A stretch of 64,000 nt of DNA from Actinomycetospora sp. NBRC 106375 (GCF_030269665.1 NZ_BSTS01000015.1:62001-126000), one strand, 5' to 3'. Counted from the first letter of the stretch, positions 35,078-44,938 are shown. Program-made: numbers and translations. Notes: generated by a model from the sequence alone, not told the origin.

Positions 35078-36156
35078 CCGCATCCCGACGCCTGCAGGTC
35101 CTCGTCGCCGGCTCGTCCGCCCGCACCTACGGCGGCATCCCGGCGATGCAGCGGCTCCTGGAGAAGTGGGTCCCCGACGACGTCGAGCTGCACGTCCACG
35201 CGACCTTCACCGAGGGCGGCGCCGCGACGCGGCTGCGCCAGTCGGTGGTCGGCGTCGGCGGCGCGGTCCTGAGCCTGCTGACGCGGCGCATCGACGTCGT
35301 GCACGTCAACCTCTCGAAGAAGGCGAGCGTCCTGCGCAAGGGCGTGATCCTCGCGGTGGCGCGCGCCCGCGGCGCCGCGACCGTCGTGCACGCGCACGCC
35401 GGGCTCTTCCTCGACTGGTTCGACGGGCTGCCCCGCCCCGCCCAGCGGCTCGTGCGCCGCCTGCTCGTGGCCGACCGCGTGATCGTGCTCAACGAGGAGG
35501 TCCGCGACGGCTACGCGCGGCGCCTCGGCGTGCCGGCCGAGCGGATGGTCATGATGACCAACCCCGTCGAGTGGCCGGCGACGGTCCCCGCCCGCGACGG
35601 CGACGGCCCGGTGGTCGCGGCGTTCCTCGGTGCCCTGCGCGAGAAGAAGGGCGTCTTCGACATCGTGCGCGCCGTGGCGCTCCTGCCCGCCGAGCAGCGC
35701 GAGCGCCTGCGCGTCGTCGCCGCGGGACACGAGGACCCCGCGCCGCTGCGGGCGGCGATCCGCGAGGCCGGCGTCGGCGACGCGATCGAGGTCTCGGGCT
35801 ACCTGGGGCCCGACGAGCGCGACGCGCTCCTGGCCCGGGCCCAGATCCTGCTGCTGCCCAGCCACGCCGAGGGCCTGCCGATGTCGGTGCTCGAGGCCAT
35901 GGCCTGGGGGCTGACGCCGGTGGTGACGCCGGTCGGCGGCCTCCCGGCGCTGATCCGTGACGGCGACACCGGCGTGCTGGTGCCCGTCGCCGACGCGGAG
36001 GCCCTCGCCACCGCGCTCGGCAAGCTCCTCGTCGACGACACCTGCCGGCACGCGATCGGCGCCCGCGCCCGCGAGGACGTCCGCGGCTACGCCGCCGACG
36101 CGTGGGCGGCCCGGCTCGCCGACCTGTGGCGCTCGCTCGCGGGGGTGACGGTGTGA
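35074..36156 (+). CDS. GT4 glycosyltransferase
   Basis: 360 residues from ATG 35074 overlapping the previous stop (ATGA). GT-B fold: VLVAGSSARTYGGIPAM at the start (Gly-rich loop), VVHAHAGLFLDWFD in the middle, FLGALREKKGVFDIVRA in the linker, and the donor site HAEGLPMSVLEAMAWG (E-x7-E) near residue 270. No membrane anchor. The third gene of the run starts in its last codons. Sugar specificity cannot be read from sequence. Confidence 0.9.
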   Translation: MTASRRLQVLVAGSSARTYGGIPAMQRLLEKWVPDDVELHVHATFTEGGAATRLRQSVVGVGGAVLSLLTRRIDVVHVNLSKKASVLRKGVILAVARARGAATVVHAHAGLFLDWFDGLPRPAQRLVRRLLVADRVIVLNEEVRDGYARRLGVPAERMVMMTNPVEWPATVPARDGDGPVVAAFLGALREKKGVFDIVRAVALLPAEQRERLRVVAAGHEDPAPLRAAIREAGVGDAIEVSGYLGPDERDALLARAQILLLPSHAEGLPMSVLEAMAWGLTPVVTPVGGLPALIRDGDTGVLVPVADAEALATALGKLLVDDTCRHAIGARAREDVRGYAADAWAARLADLWRSLAGVTV

Positions 36157-37241
36157 GCGGCATCCGGGCACTGGAACGGCGCGACCTCGACGCCGTCGCC
36201 GGGCTCTTCGACCAGGTCATGGGCACCGGCTCGAGCAGCACCACCGAGGTCGCCCGGTACTTCGGGCGGATCCTGCTCGACGACCCGTGGGCCGACCCGG
36301 ACATCCCGTCGCTGGTGCACGAGACCGGCGACGGGGAGATCGTCGGGTTCATCGGCGCGAGCACGCGGCGGGTGCGCGTCGACGGGCGCGCCGCGCGCGT
36401 GGCGGTCAGCAGCAACCTCGTCGTGCGGCCCGACCAGCGCCCCCGCGGCGTCGGCGCGCTGCTCCTGCGCAAGCTCATGGGGGGCCCGCAGGACCTCACC
36501 CTCGCCGACCGCTCCAACGACGACTCGCTGCGCATGTGGCGCGAGCTCGGCGGCCAGGAGCTCGTGCACGCCAGCGTCGGCTGGTACCGCGTGCTGCGCC
36601 CCGGTCGCGCGGCCGGCGCCCTCATGGACTCCCGCGAGCGCGAGGGCCTGCTGCGCCGCGCCGCGCGCGCCGTCGGCGGCCCGGTGGACGCGCTCGCCGG
36701 GCGGGTGCCGCGGCTCGCGACGGAGCCCCCGGAGCCCGCGGGCAGCCGCGAGCCGCTGACGCTCTCGGAGCTGCTCGAGCAGATGAGCAGCATCGGGCGC
36801 CGGATGCGGCTCTACCCGGACTACGACGCGGCGTTCCTCAAGTGGGCGTTCGACGAGGTCGACGCCGTGCCCCGCGTCGGGCGGCCGGTCGCGCGCCTCG
36901 TGCGCGGCGCGAGCGGCCGCGTGCTGGGCTGGTTCGTCTACGTGCTGCCCCCGGGCGGCGTGGCGCAGGTCCTGCAGGTCGGCGTCCCGGGCAACGACCC
37001 GGACCCGGTGATCGACCACCTGTTCCGGTCGGCGTGGGACGAGGGCGCCGCGGTGGTCCACGGCCGTCTCGAGCCCGTGCTGTCCGGCGTCCTGTCCCGA
37101 CCGGGTGTGATCGTGCGGCGCTCGGCGCGCGCGCTCGTCGCGTCCCAGGACTCCACGGCACTGTCGCTGCTGGGCTCCACGCGTTCGCTGCTGAGCCACC
37201 TCGACGGCGAGTGGCTCGTGTCCCACGCCCGCCGTCTGTGA
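36153..37241 (+). CDS. GNAT-family acyltransferase, probable double-domain
   Basis: 362 residues from a GTG at 36153 overlapping the previous stop. The N-terminal GNAT domain has VSSNLVVRPDQRPRGVGALLL, where the R/Q-x-x-G-x-G/A loop binds acyl-CoA. The second half (about residues 190-355) repeats a similar alpha/beta layout with weaker motifs (RVLGWFVYVLPPG, VAQVLQVGVPG). Proteins of this kind occur between glycosyltransferase genes and may acylate an amino-sugar or lipid-linked unit. The acyl donor and acceptor are unknown. Confidence 0.78.
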   Translation: MSGIRALERRDLDAVAGLFDQVMGTGSSSTTEVARYFGRILLDDPWADPDIPSLVHETGDGEIVGFIGASTRRVRVDGRAARVAVSSNLVVRPDQRPRGVGALLLRKLMGGPQDLTLADRSNDDSLRMWRELGGQELVHASVGWYRVLRPGRAAGALMDSREREGLLRRAARAVGGPVDALAGRVPRLATEPPEPAGSREPLTLSELLEQMSSIGRRMRLYPDYDAAFLKWAFDEVDAVPRVGRPVARLVRGASGRVLGWFVYVLPPGGVAQVLQVGVPGNDPDPVIDHLFRSAWDEGAAVVHGRLEPVLSGVLSRPGVIVRRSARALVASQDSTALSLLGSTRSLLSHLDGEWLVSHARRL

Positions 37242-37324
37242 CGGGCGACCCCGGGCCCGCCCGGGACGACCGCCGCGTCGTGCCACCATCGACGCGGCCC
37301 GAGAAGCCACAGGAGGACGTGCGG

Positions 37325-39355
37325 GTGGGTGCCAGCGAGGAAGCGGTCGGCGGCTCGGCACGGGGACTGGCCGTCCTCATCGTCTCCCCGGCCCGCGCGG
37401 ACCTGCTGGAACGTGCCCTCGCGAGCGTCGACAAGTGGCTGCCCGAGGCCCGGGTCCACGTGTGGGACAACCGGGACGCGGCGACGCCGGCGATCGCCGA
37501 GCTGGCCGAGCACCGCCGCGACGTCACGTGGACGTTCTGGGACGCCGACCTCGGCCCCGTGACCGCGACCAATCGCCTGATGGCCCAGGCCGGCGACGAC
37601 GACGCCCTGCTGCTCGACCCTGCGGTCGAGCTCCTCGGTCCGCTGACCGGGGCGCGCGAGGTGCTCGCCGAGCCCGGCGTCGCGGCCGTCTCCCCCGCGG
37701 TCGTCGATGCCGACGGCGCGTGGCTGCCGTGGGACGTCGCCCGGCGCCCGCAGACGGTGGTCCGCAACCTCGTCGGCGTCGCCGGATGGTCGGACGCCCT
37801 GCGCGGACGCGGCGCGAGCGAGCTCTACGCCACCGCGCCGGACACCGTCGACGGCTACCTGCTGCGGCGCTGCCTGCTGATCTCCCGCGACGCGTGGGAC
37901 GCGGTCGGGACGTTCGACGAGCGCTTCTTCGACGGCGGCGAGGAGGCGGCCTGGCAGCGCGCCGCGCGGGCGGCCGGGTGGTCGCTGCGCCTGGTGTCCG
38001 AGCCCGAGCCGCAGGCCCGCGTGGCCGCCCCCGACGGGCTCCTGCGCCCGGTGGCCGGGGACGTCCCGAGCGACGAGCGCACGGTCCAGCGCCCCGACGA
38101 CCTGCGGCGCGCGTCCCGCACGATGGTGCTGGGCATCCGCAACAACGGCGGCCGCGGGGCCCTGTTCTCCGCCGGCGCCGCGGTGCTCGACCGCGTCCGG
38201 CCCGCTCCGCGCGCCCGGCGGCGGCGCGAGCGGACGGCGGCGGCGCAGCGGTCGGGCGGCCGGCCCGCGATCGTCGTCATCTCGAACGGCCTCGAGCTCG
38301 GCGGCGCCGAGCGCCAGCGGGTGATGCTCGCCAACGAGCTGCTCGAGCGCGGCCACCCGGTGACGGTCGTCGCCCTGCAGAAGCTCGGCCCGTACACCGC
38401 CGAGCTGGACCCGCGCGTGCGCCTGCTCCTGCAGCCGTGGTGGCAGCCGCTGGTCGACGTCGGGACCGACGAGGCGATCCTCGTCGGCGGCGTCACCAAC
38501 ACCGAGATCGGCTTCGCGCTCGGCTGGCGGGCCCAGGGCCGGCTGCACGGGCAGCGGCGCCTGTGGATGCCGGCGAGCCACGACCCCGCGGAGCTCGACC
38601 ACGCCACCTACAGCGAGCACCAGGCGCGGGCCCTGCGCTCGGCCGACGCGCTGCTCGTGCTCGCGCGCCAGCACCACGTCGACCTCACCCGGTTCCAGAC
38701 GCTGACCGACACGGTGATGATCGCGCCCAACGGCATCCCGGCAGCCCCGGAGCGGCCCTACCGGCCCGCGGCCGACGGCGGACCGGTGCGCTTCGGGATG
38801 ATGACCCGGATCGTCGAGTACAAGAACCCGCTGCTGCTCGCCGAGGCGCTCGACGCCCTCGACCGGCCCGGGGACTGGACGCTCGACATCTTCGGCGAGG
38901 GTCCCGACCGCGCCGACCTCGAGCGCCGCACCCCCGAGCACCTGCGCGACCGCGTGCGCTGGCGGGGCCGGGCGTTCGGGCCCGACGAGGCCTTCGAGCA
39001 GATGGACGTCCTCTGCGTCCCCAGCGGGTTCGAGGCGTTCCCGCTGGTCATGGTCGAGGCGATGATGCGCGGCGTACCCGTCATGGCGTCGATCTCCGGC
39101 GCGGTGCCCGAGATGCTCGACGACGGCCGCGCCGGGATCATGGTCGACCCGCTGACGCGCGAGCGGTGGACCTCCGAGCTGCGGACGGTGATCGACGACC
39201 CCGCCGGCACCGCCGCGCTGGCTGCCGCGGGCCGCGAGCGGGCGCTGTCGCACTACACGGTGGCCGCGATGGTGGACGACTACCAGCGCGCCTTCGCCCG
39301 CCTGCTCGGCCACCCGATCCCCGGGGCGCCCACCGACCCCGCCCTCGTGCTGTGA
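37325..39355 (+). CDS. two-domain glycosyltransferase: GT2-like N-terminus fused to GT4
   Basis: 676 residues from a GTG at 37325, eight bases after AGGAGG. Residues about 12-260 resemble a GT2/GT-A domain (LAVLIVSPARADLLERAL, WDADLGPVTATNRLMAQ, CLLISRDAWDAVGTFDERF), although a clear DxD for metal is not obvious. After a basic linker (ARRRRERTAA), residues about 310-676 form a GT4 domain with VISNGLELGGAERQR, VRFGMMTRIVEYKNP and SGFEAFPLVMVEAMMRG (E-x7-E near 570). It could add two sugars in sequence. The next gene overlaps by 4 bp. Confidence 0.85.
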   Translation: MGASEEAVGGSARGLAVLIVSPARADLLERALASVDKWLPEARVHVWDNRDAATPAIAELAEHRRDVTWTFWDADLGPVTATNRLMAQAGDDDALLLDPAVELLGPLTGAREVLAEPGVAAVSPAVVDADGAWLPWDVARRPQTVVRNLVGVAGWSDALRGRGASELYATAPDTVDGYLLRRCLLISRDAWDAVGTFDERFFDGGEEAAWQRAARAAGWSLRLVSEPEPQARVAAPDGLLRPVAGDVPSDERTVQRPDDLRRASRTMVLGIRNNGGRGALFSAGAAVLDRVRPAPRARRRRERTAAAQRSGGRPAIVVISNGLELGGAERQRVMLANELLERGHPVTVVALQKLGPYTAELDPRVRLLLQPWWQPLVDVGTDEAILVGGVTNTEIGFALGWRAQGRLHGQRRLWMPASHDPAELDHATYSEHQARALRSADALLVLARQHHVDLTRFQTLTDTVMIAPNGIPAAPERPYRPAADGGPVRFGMMTRIVEYKNPLLLAEALDALDRPGDWTLDIFGEGPDRADLERRTPEHLRDRVRWRGRAFGPDEAFEQMDVLCVPSGFEAFPLVMVEAMMRGVPVMASISGAVPEMLDDGRAGIMVDPLTRERWTSELRTVIDDPAGTAALAAAGRERALSHYTVAAMVDDYQRAFARLLGHPIPGAPTDPALVL

Positions 39356-40509
39356 GGCGCGCCGTGCCGGACCGCCCCGCGCGCCTGTGCCTCGTGCTCA
39401 ACGCCGCGCTCGTCGGCGGCGCCGAGGTCGTGCTCCTCGAGATGTTCCGGCACCTCGACCCGGAGAAGGTGCGCCCGGAGCTGGTGTGCCTGCGCGAGGG
39501 CGGCACGCTCGCCGACGACTTCCGCGCCTCGGGCTTCGACGTCACGGTCTTCGACCGCCACGGCTGGTCCGACGTGCGGGAGACCGCGAAGCTGTTCACG
39601 CACTTCCGGCGCACGCGGCCCGACGTCGTGCTGGTGCCCCACTTCCAGCGCGCCCCGCTCGTGCTCGGGCCGTGGTTCGCGAAGCTCGCCCGGGTGCCGG
39701 CGAACGTCATCGCCGTCCACAACATGGACCTCCATCACGTCGGCGACCGGGCGCTGCCGCCCTACGTCGTCGAGACCCTCAAGGTCACCGACGGGCTGGC
39801 GCTGCTGGTGCCCAGCCAGAGCGCGTACCTGCGCGAGCACGAGGGCGTCGGCCGGTTCCCGTGGCGTCGGGTCCCCGAGTACGTGGTGCCCAACGGCATC
39901 CGGATCCCCGAGCTGCCGACGCCGGCACAGCGCGCGGAGGTGCGCGCGGAGCTCGGGTTCGCCGACGACGACGTGGTCGCGGTCATCGTCGCGCGGATCA
40001 CGCCGATCAAGGGCCACGACCTCCTGCTGCAGGCCCTCGCGCGCCTGGCGCCGGACCACCCGCGTCTCAAGGTCCTCGTCGTCGGCGAGGGGCCGCTGGC
40101 CGGGGAGCGGGCCGCATTGGCCGAGCAGCTCGGTGTGGCCGACCGGGTGGTGTTCACCGGCCTGCGCCGCGACGTCCCGCGCCTGCTCGCCGGTGCCGAT
40201 CTCGGCGTGCTGCCCTCGAAGCACGAGGGCGTGCCGATGTCGGTGATCGAGCAGATGGCGGCGGGCCTGCCCGTCGTCGCCTCGGCCGTCGGCGGCCTGC
40301 CCGACATCATCGGCGACGGCGCGGAGGGCTACCTGCTGCCCGCGGGTGATCTCGACGCACTCGCCCGACGCCTCGGCGAGCTGGCCGGCGACGACGAGCT
40401 GCGCCGGTCGTTCGGCAAGGCGGCCCGCTCGCGCGCCGAGCGGGACTTCAGCATCGAGACGACCGCACGCTGCTGCGAACGGATGATCTCCGACCTGCTC
40501 TCGCGCTGA
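39352..40509 (+). CDS. GT4 glycosyltransferase
   Basis: 385 residues from a GTG at 39352 overlapping the previous stop (GTGA); a GTG four codons later is possible. Motifs: LCLVLNAALVGGAEVVLLEM, VIVARITPIKGHDLLLQAL, and KHEGVPMSVIEQMAAGLPVV (E-x7-E). Cytoplasmic. It ends the overlapping run of glycosyltransferase genes; a 217-bp gap follows before the Wzz-like gene. It is most similar in layout to EpsF/EpsD-type enzymes, but the sugar is unknown. Confidence 0.9.
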   Translation: MRRAVPDRPARLCLVLNAALVGGAEVVLLEMFRHLDPEKVRPELVCLREGGTLADDFRASGFDVTVFDRHGWSDVRETAKLFTHFRRTRPDVVLVPHFQRAPLVLGPWFAKLARVPANVIAVHNMDLHHVGDRALPPYVVETLKVTDGLALLVPSQSAYLREHEGVGRFPWRRVPEYVVPNGIRIPELPTPAQRAEVRAELGFADDDVVAVIVARITPIKGHDLLLQALARLAPDHPRLKVLVVGEGPLAGERAALAEQLGVADRVVFTGLRRDVPRLLAGADLGVLPSKHEGVPMSVIEQMAAGLPVVASAVGGLPDIIGDGAEGYLLPAGDLDALARRLGELAGDDELRRSFGKAARSRAERDFSIETTARCCERMISDLLSR

Positions 40510-40726
40510 GGACAACCGGCAACGGGGCCGGACGTCTCACGGAGGAACGGCGCGGAACCGCACCACGCCCGGCCGCCCGCCGGACGAGACGGGGTGGTCG
40601 GTTCGCTACCGTTCGGGGTGCCGTGCAGGCTTGACTCGGGCCTGGAGCAACAGCCCGTCACACTACGATGTGCCGGCGCACCATCCTCGGGCGGCGCGCC
40701 GGAGGCGATCGGACGAAAGGCACGTA

Positions 40727-43159
40727 ATGAGCCCGCTCCTGATCCAGTGGGACCGCATCCGCCGCCGGTGGGTGCTGATCCTCGTCATCGGTCTCCTGGC
40801 CGCCGGGGGTGCGTTGGGAGCGGCCCTGCTCCAGGGCACGACCTACACCGGGCGCGCCGCGCTGACGATCGTCTCCGTGGACCGTGCGCCCGAGCAGGAC
40901 ACCGTGCTGGCCCAGGGCTACGCCGACTACTTCAACCAGGCGTCGTCTCAGGAAGTTCTCCGCCAGTCGGCCGGAGTGCCGACGACGGTGACCCTCAACG
41001 CCCGCATCGCCGCAGCGAGCCCCATCGTCTACGTCGAGGCCACCGCCGACACGGCAGACGTGGCGCAGGATTCCGCCACGAAGATGGCTGTGGCGCTCCG
41101 CAATGACGTCAACCAGGGCCTGCAGAGCAACAGCGCCGCGCAGATCCAGCAGCTCACCGGCCAGCTGAACGCGGCGCGGGCACAGAACAACTCCGACGAG
41201 GTCGGTCGGCTCCAGGATGCGATCTCGAACCTGCAGAGCGGCACCAACCAGCTCCAGGACCTCCAGCTCAATGCCGGCGTCTCGTCGAACCCGTCGAACG
41301 CACTGCGCAATGCGGGCGCCGCGGCACTCGGCGGTGTGCTTCTCGGAGCATTGCTCGCCATCGCGCTGGGCCGATTCGAGAACCGGATCGTCACCCCGAA
41401 CGAGGTCCGTGATCGCCTCGGGCTTGCGGTGCTCGCGGTCGTGGGCGGTCGCCGCCGCAGCGGTGAGGACGGTCGCGGGCAGCTCCTGCGTTCTCTCACG
41501 GGGCTCACCAATCCGTACGGCATGCCCACTCCCGGCGCGCTCGCACTCACCGGGCCGTACACCAGTCGGGCGTCGAAGTCCCGGGTCGCCGTCGCCCTTG
41601 CCGGTCTCCGGGCTCTCCAGGGACAGACCACCCTGCTCCTGCAGACGGACCTCGAAGCCGACCCGCTGCCCTCCGAGCTCTCCACGCTCTCCGGTGTCGC
41701 CGACTTCCTGGCCGAGCGCGGTGGCAGCCGGGTCGACGGCAAGATCTTCACCAATGGCCGAGCCCTGCTCGTATCCCCTCCGGGAAGCAAGCGGGACGAC
41801 CTGTTCGCGCTCTTCTCCAAGACGCACGTGCAGCGCCTCGTCACCCAGGGCATCGCGCTCGCCGATCTCGTCATCATCGACGCGCCGCCGGTCGAGTCGG
41901 TCGAGGGCCAGGTCGTCTGCGCCGTCGCCGACCGCGCGCTCCTGGTGCTCGAGGAGGGCGAGACCCGCGCCAAGGACGCCTCGTCGGCGCTCGATGCCCT
42001 CGGCCGTACGGGCTCGACGGCGTTGGGCGTCGTCCTCGTCCGCAACCCGAACCAGATGGTCGATCCCGGTTTTCTGTCGGAGCGAAATTGGGCTCCGGTG
42101 CAACTCCCGGCAGGCCCACCTCCGCCCCGGCCCGTCCCCTCGCCGCAGAGCGGGCCCGGTGGCTCGGGGGGTTCGGGCCCGCGTCCCGGCGGCCAGCAGG
42201 TCCCGCCGGCCGATCGCACGGCGCCGATCTCGGCCAAGAAGCTCGAGGAAGCTCGCGAGTCCTTCAGCCGTGAGGGAGTCGTCGGCGGCGTCACCACGAC
42301 GGCGAGCGCCGCACCGACCGGCGCGGCGAACGGCACGAACGGCTCGCACCGCCCGACTCCCCCGGATCAGGGCGTGCGTGGCGTCAACGGGACGGCGGCT
42401 GCGCCGGACGTGAAGGCCTCGGGTGGGGCCGCTCCCGGGCAGCGTTCTGAGAAGGATGAGCCTGTGGCCGGAGGTGGTGCCCTCGGGAACCGCCCGAGCC
42501 CGGGCGGCGCGGGTCGGTCCCCGAACGCGTCGTCGGCCGCCCAGGCGCCGGGAGGTGCGGCGCCTGGATCGAAGCCCGCTCCCGGGGGCCAGCAGCCCGG
42601 TCCGGACGCCGTCCCCGGACCGTCCGCCCGGGTGGTGCGTCGCACCGGCTCCGAGGGGGTCAAGCCGTCGCCCCAGCCGAAGCCGGGAGGCGAGCCGCCG
42701 AACGGCGGCGGCCCCCAGGGGGCACGGCCCGGCGGGGTGAACACGCCGACACCCACCCCGAAGCCATCGCCGGGTACACCCTCACCTTCTGCACCGAAGA
42801 AGCCGACGCCGGCAGATGCGGCCTCGCCCGCCGCGGCACCCAAGCCGACGACGAAGCCCGGCACGTCCGGGACCGTTCCGCCCGGCGGCGCTCCGTCGGG
42901 TGACAACAGCCCGCCCGCCACGCCGAAGGCGTCCTCGCCCGCTACCACTCCCGGCTCACCCGAGGGCGCCAAGAGGATCGGGACGGCCCGTTTCACCAGC
43001 TCACGGCCGGCGGGCGGTAACGGGAACGCCGGGAAGCCGGGACCGGCGCCCCGACCGACGCCCCAACCCACCGGTGCGACTTCGGGCAAGGGTGACCAGC
43101 CCAGCAAGCGGTCGGACTCGCTGTCCGCGCCGACCGTGACCATGCGTAGGGAGAAGTGA
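40727..43159 (+). CDS. Wzz-like chain-length protein fused to degenerate BY-kinase domain with long Pro-rich tail
   Basis: 810 residues from ATG 40727 (GAAAGG six bases before). Membrane helices at about 14-35 and 196-215 bracket an extracytoplasmic Wzz-type domain with a coiled coil (about 135-180). A BY-kinase/ParA-like domain follows at about 265-445. Its P-loop region (about 272-286) has lost the usual Gly pattern but keeps Lys-Ser; Walker A' reads LLLQTDLEADP; Walker B LVIIDAPP is intact. Residues about 463-810 are a Pro/Gly/Ser tail with no tyrosine, unlike true BY-kinases that end in a Tyr cluster. It likely controls polymer length with Wzy, whose gene overlaps by 4 bp. Confidence 0.85.
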   Translation: MSPLLIQWDRIRRRWVLILVIGLLAAGGALGAALLQGTTYTGRAALTIVSVDRAPEQDTVLAQGYADYFNQASSQEVLRQSAGVPTTVTLNARIAAASPIVYVEATADTADVAQDSATKMAVALRNDVNQGLQSNSAAQIQQLTGQLNAARAQNNSDEVGRLQDAISNLQSGTNQLQDLQLNAGVSSNPSNALRNAGAAALGGVLLGALLAIALGRFENRIVTPNEVRDRLGLAVLAVVGGRRRSGEDGRGQLLRSLTGLTNPYGMPTPGALALTGPYTSRASKSRVAVALAGLRALQGQTTLLLQTDLEADPLPSELSTLSGVADFLAERGGSRVDGKIFTNGRALLVSPPGSKRDDLFALFSKTHVQRLVTQGIALADLVIIDAPPVESVEGQVVCAVADRALLVLEEGETRAKDASSALDALGRTGSTALGVVLVRNPNQMVDPGFLSERNWAPVQLPAGPPPPRPVPSPQSGPGGSGGSGPRPGGQQVPPADRTAPISAKKLEEARESFSREGVVGGVTTTASAAPTGAANGTNGSHRPTPPDQGVRGVNGTAAAPDVKASGGAAPGQRSEKDEPVAGGGALGNRPSPGGAGRSPNASSAAQAPGGAAPGSKPAPGGQQPGPDAVPGPSARVVRRTGSEGVKPSPQPKPGGEPPNGGGPQGARPGGVNTPTPTPKPSPGTPSPSAPKKPTPADAASPAAAPKPTTKPGTSGTVPPGGAPSGDNSPPATPKASSPATTPGSPEGAKRIGTARFTSSRPAGGNGNAGKPGPAPRPTPQPTGATSGKGDQPSKRSDSLSAPTVTMRREK

Positions 43160-44745
43160 GCATCCTCCCCCGGGGTCGGCGCGCCGTGACACGAGCCGAG
43201 TCCCTCGTGATCGGCGCGGTCTGTCTCGTCGTCATCGGGTTGGCTGCCACTGCGCCCGGGGACGTCGGGACGCTTCTCGCCGGCGCGGCCGTCGGGGCGG
43301 TCGTCGCCTACGTCGTGCTCAGCGATCCGCTGCTCGCGTTGTTGCTCGTCCTGGCGGCGTCGTTCTTCCGGCTGGCGCAGAGGGAGATCGTCTCCACCGA
43401 GGCCCTCACCCCGGCGGTCATCCTCCTGCTCGTCTCGCTCACCCTCGCGATCGCGCGACATGCCAAGATGCCGCCGAAGCTCGGAGCGGTCGAGTGGCTG
43501 ATGGCGGTCTATCTGGCCTGGAACATCTTGTCCTGGCTGCTCCCGCACCCCGTCGAGGCGATCGAGCCGGTCACTGGCGCCCCCATCCTTGTCTACCGCT
43601 GGATTTATACGGGTGTCCTTCTGCCGTTCCTCGTCTACGTCATCGCGAAAAGCGTGATCGACGACGAGCGGGGTGCGCGGTGGCTCCTCTGGACCACGGT
43701 CGCCATGGCGGCGTACTCGTCCTGGGTCAGCATCCTGCAGTTCCACGGTCCGAAGTCGCTGGTGTGGCCGCGTTACATCGTGGATGCCCCGAACTGGGAA
43801 GGTCGCGCGAACGGCATCTTCAACCAGCCGGTTGTTAACGGCGTGATCCTCGTGATCGGGTTCGTCGTGTGTCTCTTCCTGGCGAGTAGGCCAGGAGTGA
43901 AGCGGTCCGTCCAAGTCGTCCTGTACGGACTCGCGGCCGCGAACGCGTACTCGGTGTACCTGACCCACACCCGTGCGGCGTTGCTGGCTCTGATCGTCGT
44001 GCTCGGTATGGGGATCCTGCTCGCCCCCGGGTGGCGTCGCGGATTTGTTGCGTTCACCGTCCTGGGCATGATCGGCGTCGCCGCCAACGCGTCGAGCATC
44101 TTCTCGAGCGATCGGTCCGACGGCGGTGTGGGGTCATCGACCGAGGTGTACGACCGCCTCAACCTGATGGCGACGGCGATGCGCGCCATGGGTGAGCACC
44201 CGTTCGTCGGCATCGGCCTGGCCCGTTTCCAGTTCTACAACACCGACCACCACGTCGCGTGGTCGCAGGATGTGCCGTGGGATGCCGGCTACGCCATCAT
44301 CTCCCACGAGAACGAGTTCGGGATCGGCGCGGAGCTCGGCATCCCGGGTGTGTTGATGTGGCTCGCTGTGATCGTGGCGGTCGTCTGGATGCTCTGGCGG
44401 GCGATGCGCGAGCTGCCGCGCGACACCTACCTCGGCAGCGCCTTCGCCTTCGTCGGTGCGTCCGCGATGGTGACCATGATCGTCAATGGTCTGACCGTGG
44501 ACCTCCGCATCCTCGACTTCGCCATGATCCTCCCCTTCATGTTCGCCGGGATGGTCGCCGGTGCCCTCGAGCGCCATCGGGACGACCAGGCGACCCGCCG
44601 CCCTCGACCGGGCGTGGTGGGAGGCGGACTGCCGACAGGAATGTCGCTGGACGACCAACAGCGCTGGCTCGACGACCACCCTGCCGGCGAGCCTGCCCGT
44701 GCGGCTGCCCGTCCCGTCGCCGCCTCCCCCCATCCGGTCCGGTGA
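43156..44745 (+). CDS. O-antigen polymerase/ligase-like membrane protein (Wzy)
   Basis: 529 residues from a GTG at 43156 overlapping the Wzz-like stop (GTGA). About 11-12 hydrophobic segments; the large loop of the Wzy_C type contains GRANGIFNQPVVNG and, after SSTEVYDRLNLM, the segment EHPFVGIGLARF and HENEFGIGAELGIPG, typical of this family. The C-terminal about 60 residues are hydrophilic. It joins lipid-linked repeat units outside the membrane. Third-position G/C is visibly lower here than in the glycosyltransferase genes before it. Confidence 0.85.
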   Translation: MSILPRGRRAVTRAESLVIGAVCLVVIGLAATAPGDVGTLLAGAAVGAVVAYVVLSDPLLALLLVLAASFFRLAQREIVSTEALTPAVILLLVSLTLAIARHAKMPPKLGAVEWLMAVYLAWNILSWLLPHPVEAIEPVTGAPILVYRWIYTGVLLPFLVYVIAKSVIDDERGARWLLWTTVAMAAYSSWVSILQFHGPKSLVWPRYIVDAPNWEGRANGIFNQPVVNGVILVIGFVVCLFLASRPGVKRSVQVVLYGLAAANAYSVYLTHTRAALLALIVVLGMGILLAPGWRRGFVAFTVLGMIGVAANASSIFSSDRSDGGVGSSTEVYDRLNLMATAMRAMGEHPFVGIGLARFQFYNTDHHVAWSQDVPWDAGYAIISHENEFGIGAELGIPGVLMWLAVIVAVVWMLWRAMRELPRDTYLGSAFAFVGASAMVTMIVNGLTVDLRILDFAMILPFMFAGMVAGALERHRDDQATRRPRPGVVGGGLPTGMSLDDQQRWLDDHPAGEPARAAARPVAASPHPVR

Positions 44746-44820
44746 GCGATCACCCCGACCTGTCAGCACTCAACGGGCGGCACCCACACCGGCTCACCGT
44801 GAAGGCCGGTGATCACTCCC

Positions 44821-44855
44821 GACCCGCCCGAGCGGATCGGTCGCCCGGGCGGGTC
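44821..44855 (+). terminator. hairpin after the Wzy gene
   Basis: GACCCGCCCG (44821-44830) pairs with CGGGCGGGTC (44846-44855) over a 15-nt loop, about 75 bases past the stop. It suggests that Wzx has its own promoter in the remaining about 80 bp. Confidence 0.65.
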
Positions 44856-44938
44856 GTTACCCTGGGGGAAGGCGCCCACCCGGCGGGCGGGCCGGGCGTC
44901 AGAGGGTTCCGGTACTCCACGCCCGCGACCTGGGACCG

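Noticed and set aside
33608-35083. Minus-strand continuation of the deacetylase frame to 35083
   Set aside because: The region is antisense to a clear GT4 gene; the deacetylase starts at 33607 where its family sequence begins.
40631-40669. TTGACT and TACGAT upstream of the Wzz-like gene as a promoter pair
   Set aside because: The spacing is about 27 bases, too long for a -35/-10 pair; TACGAT alone may still be a -10.
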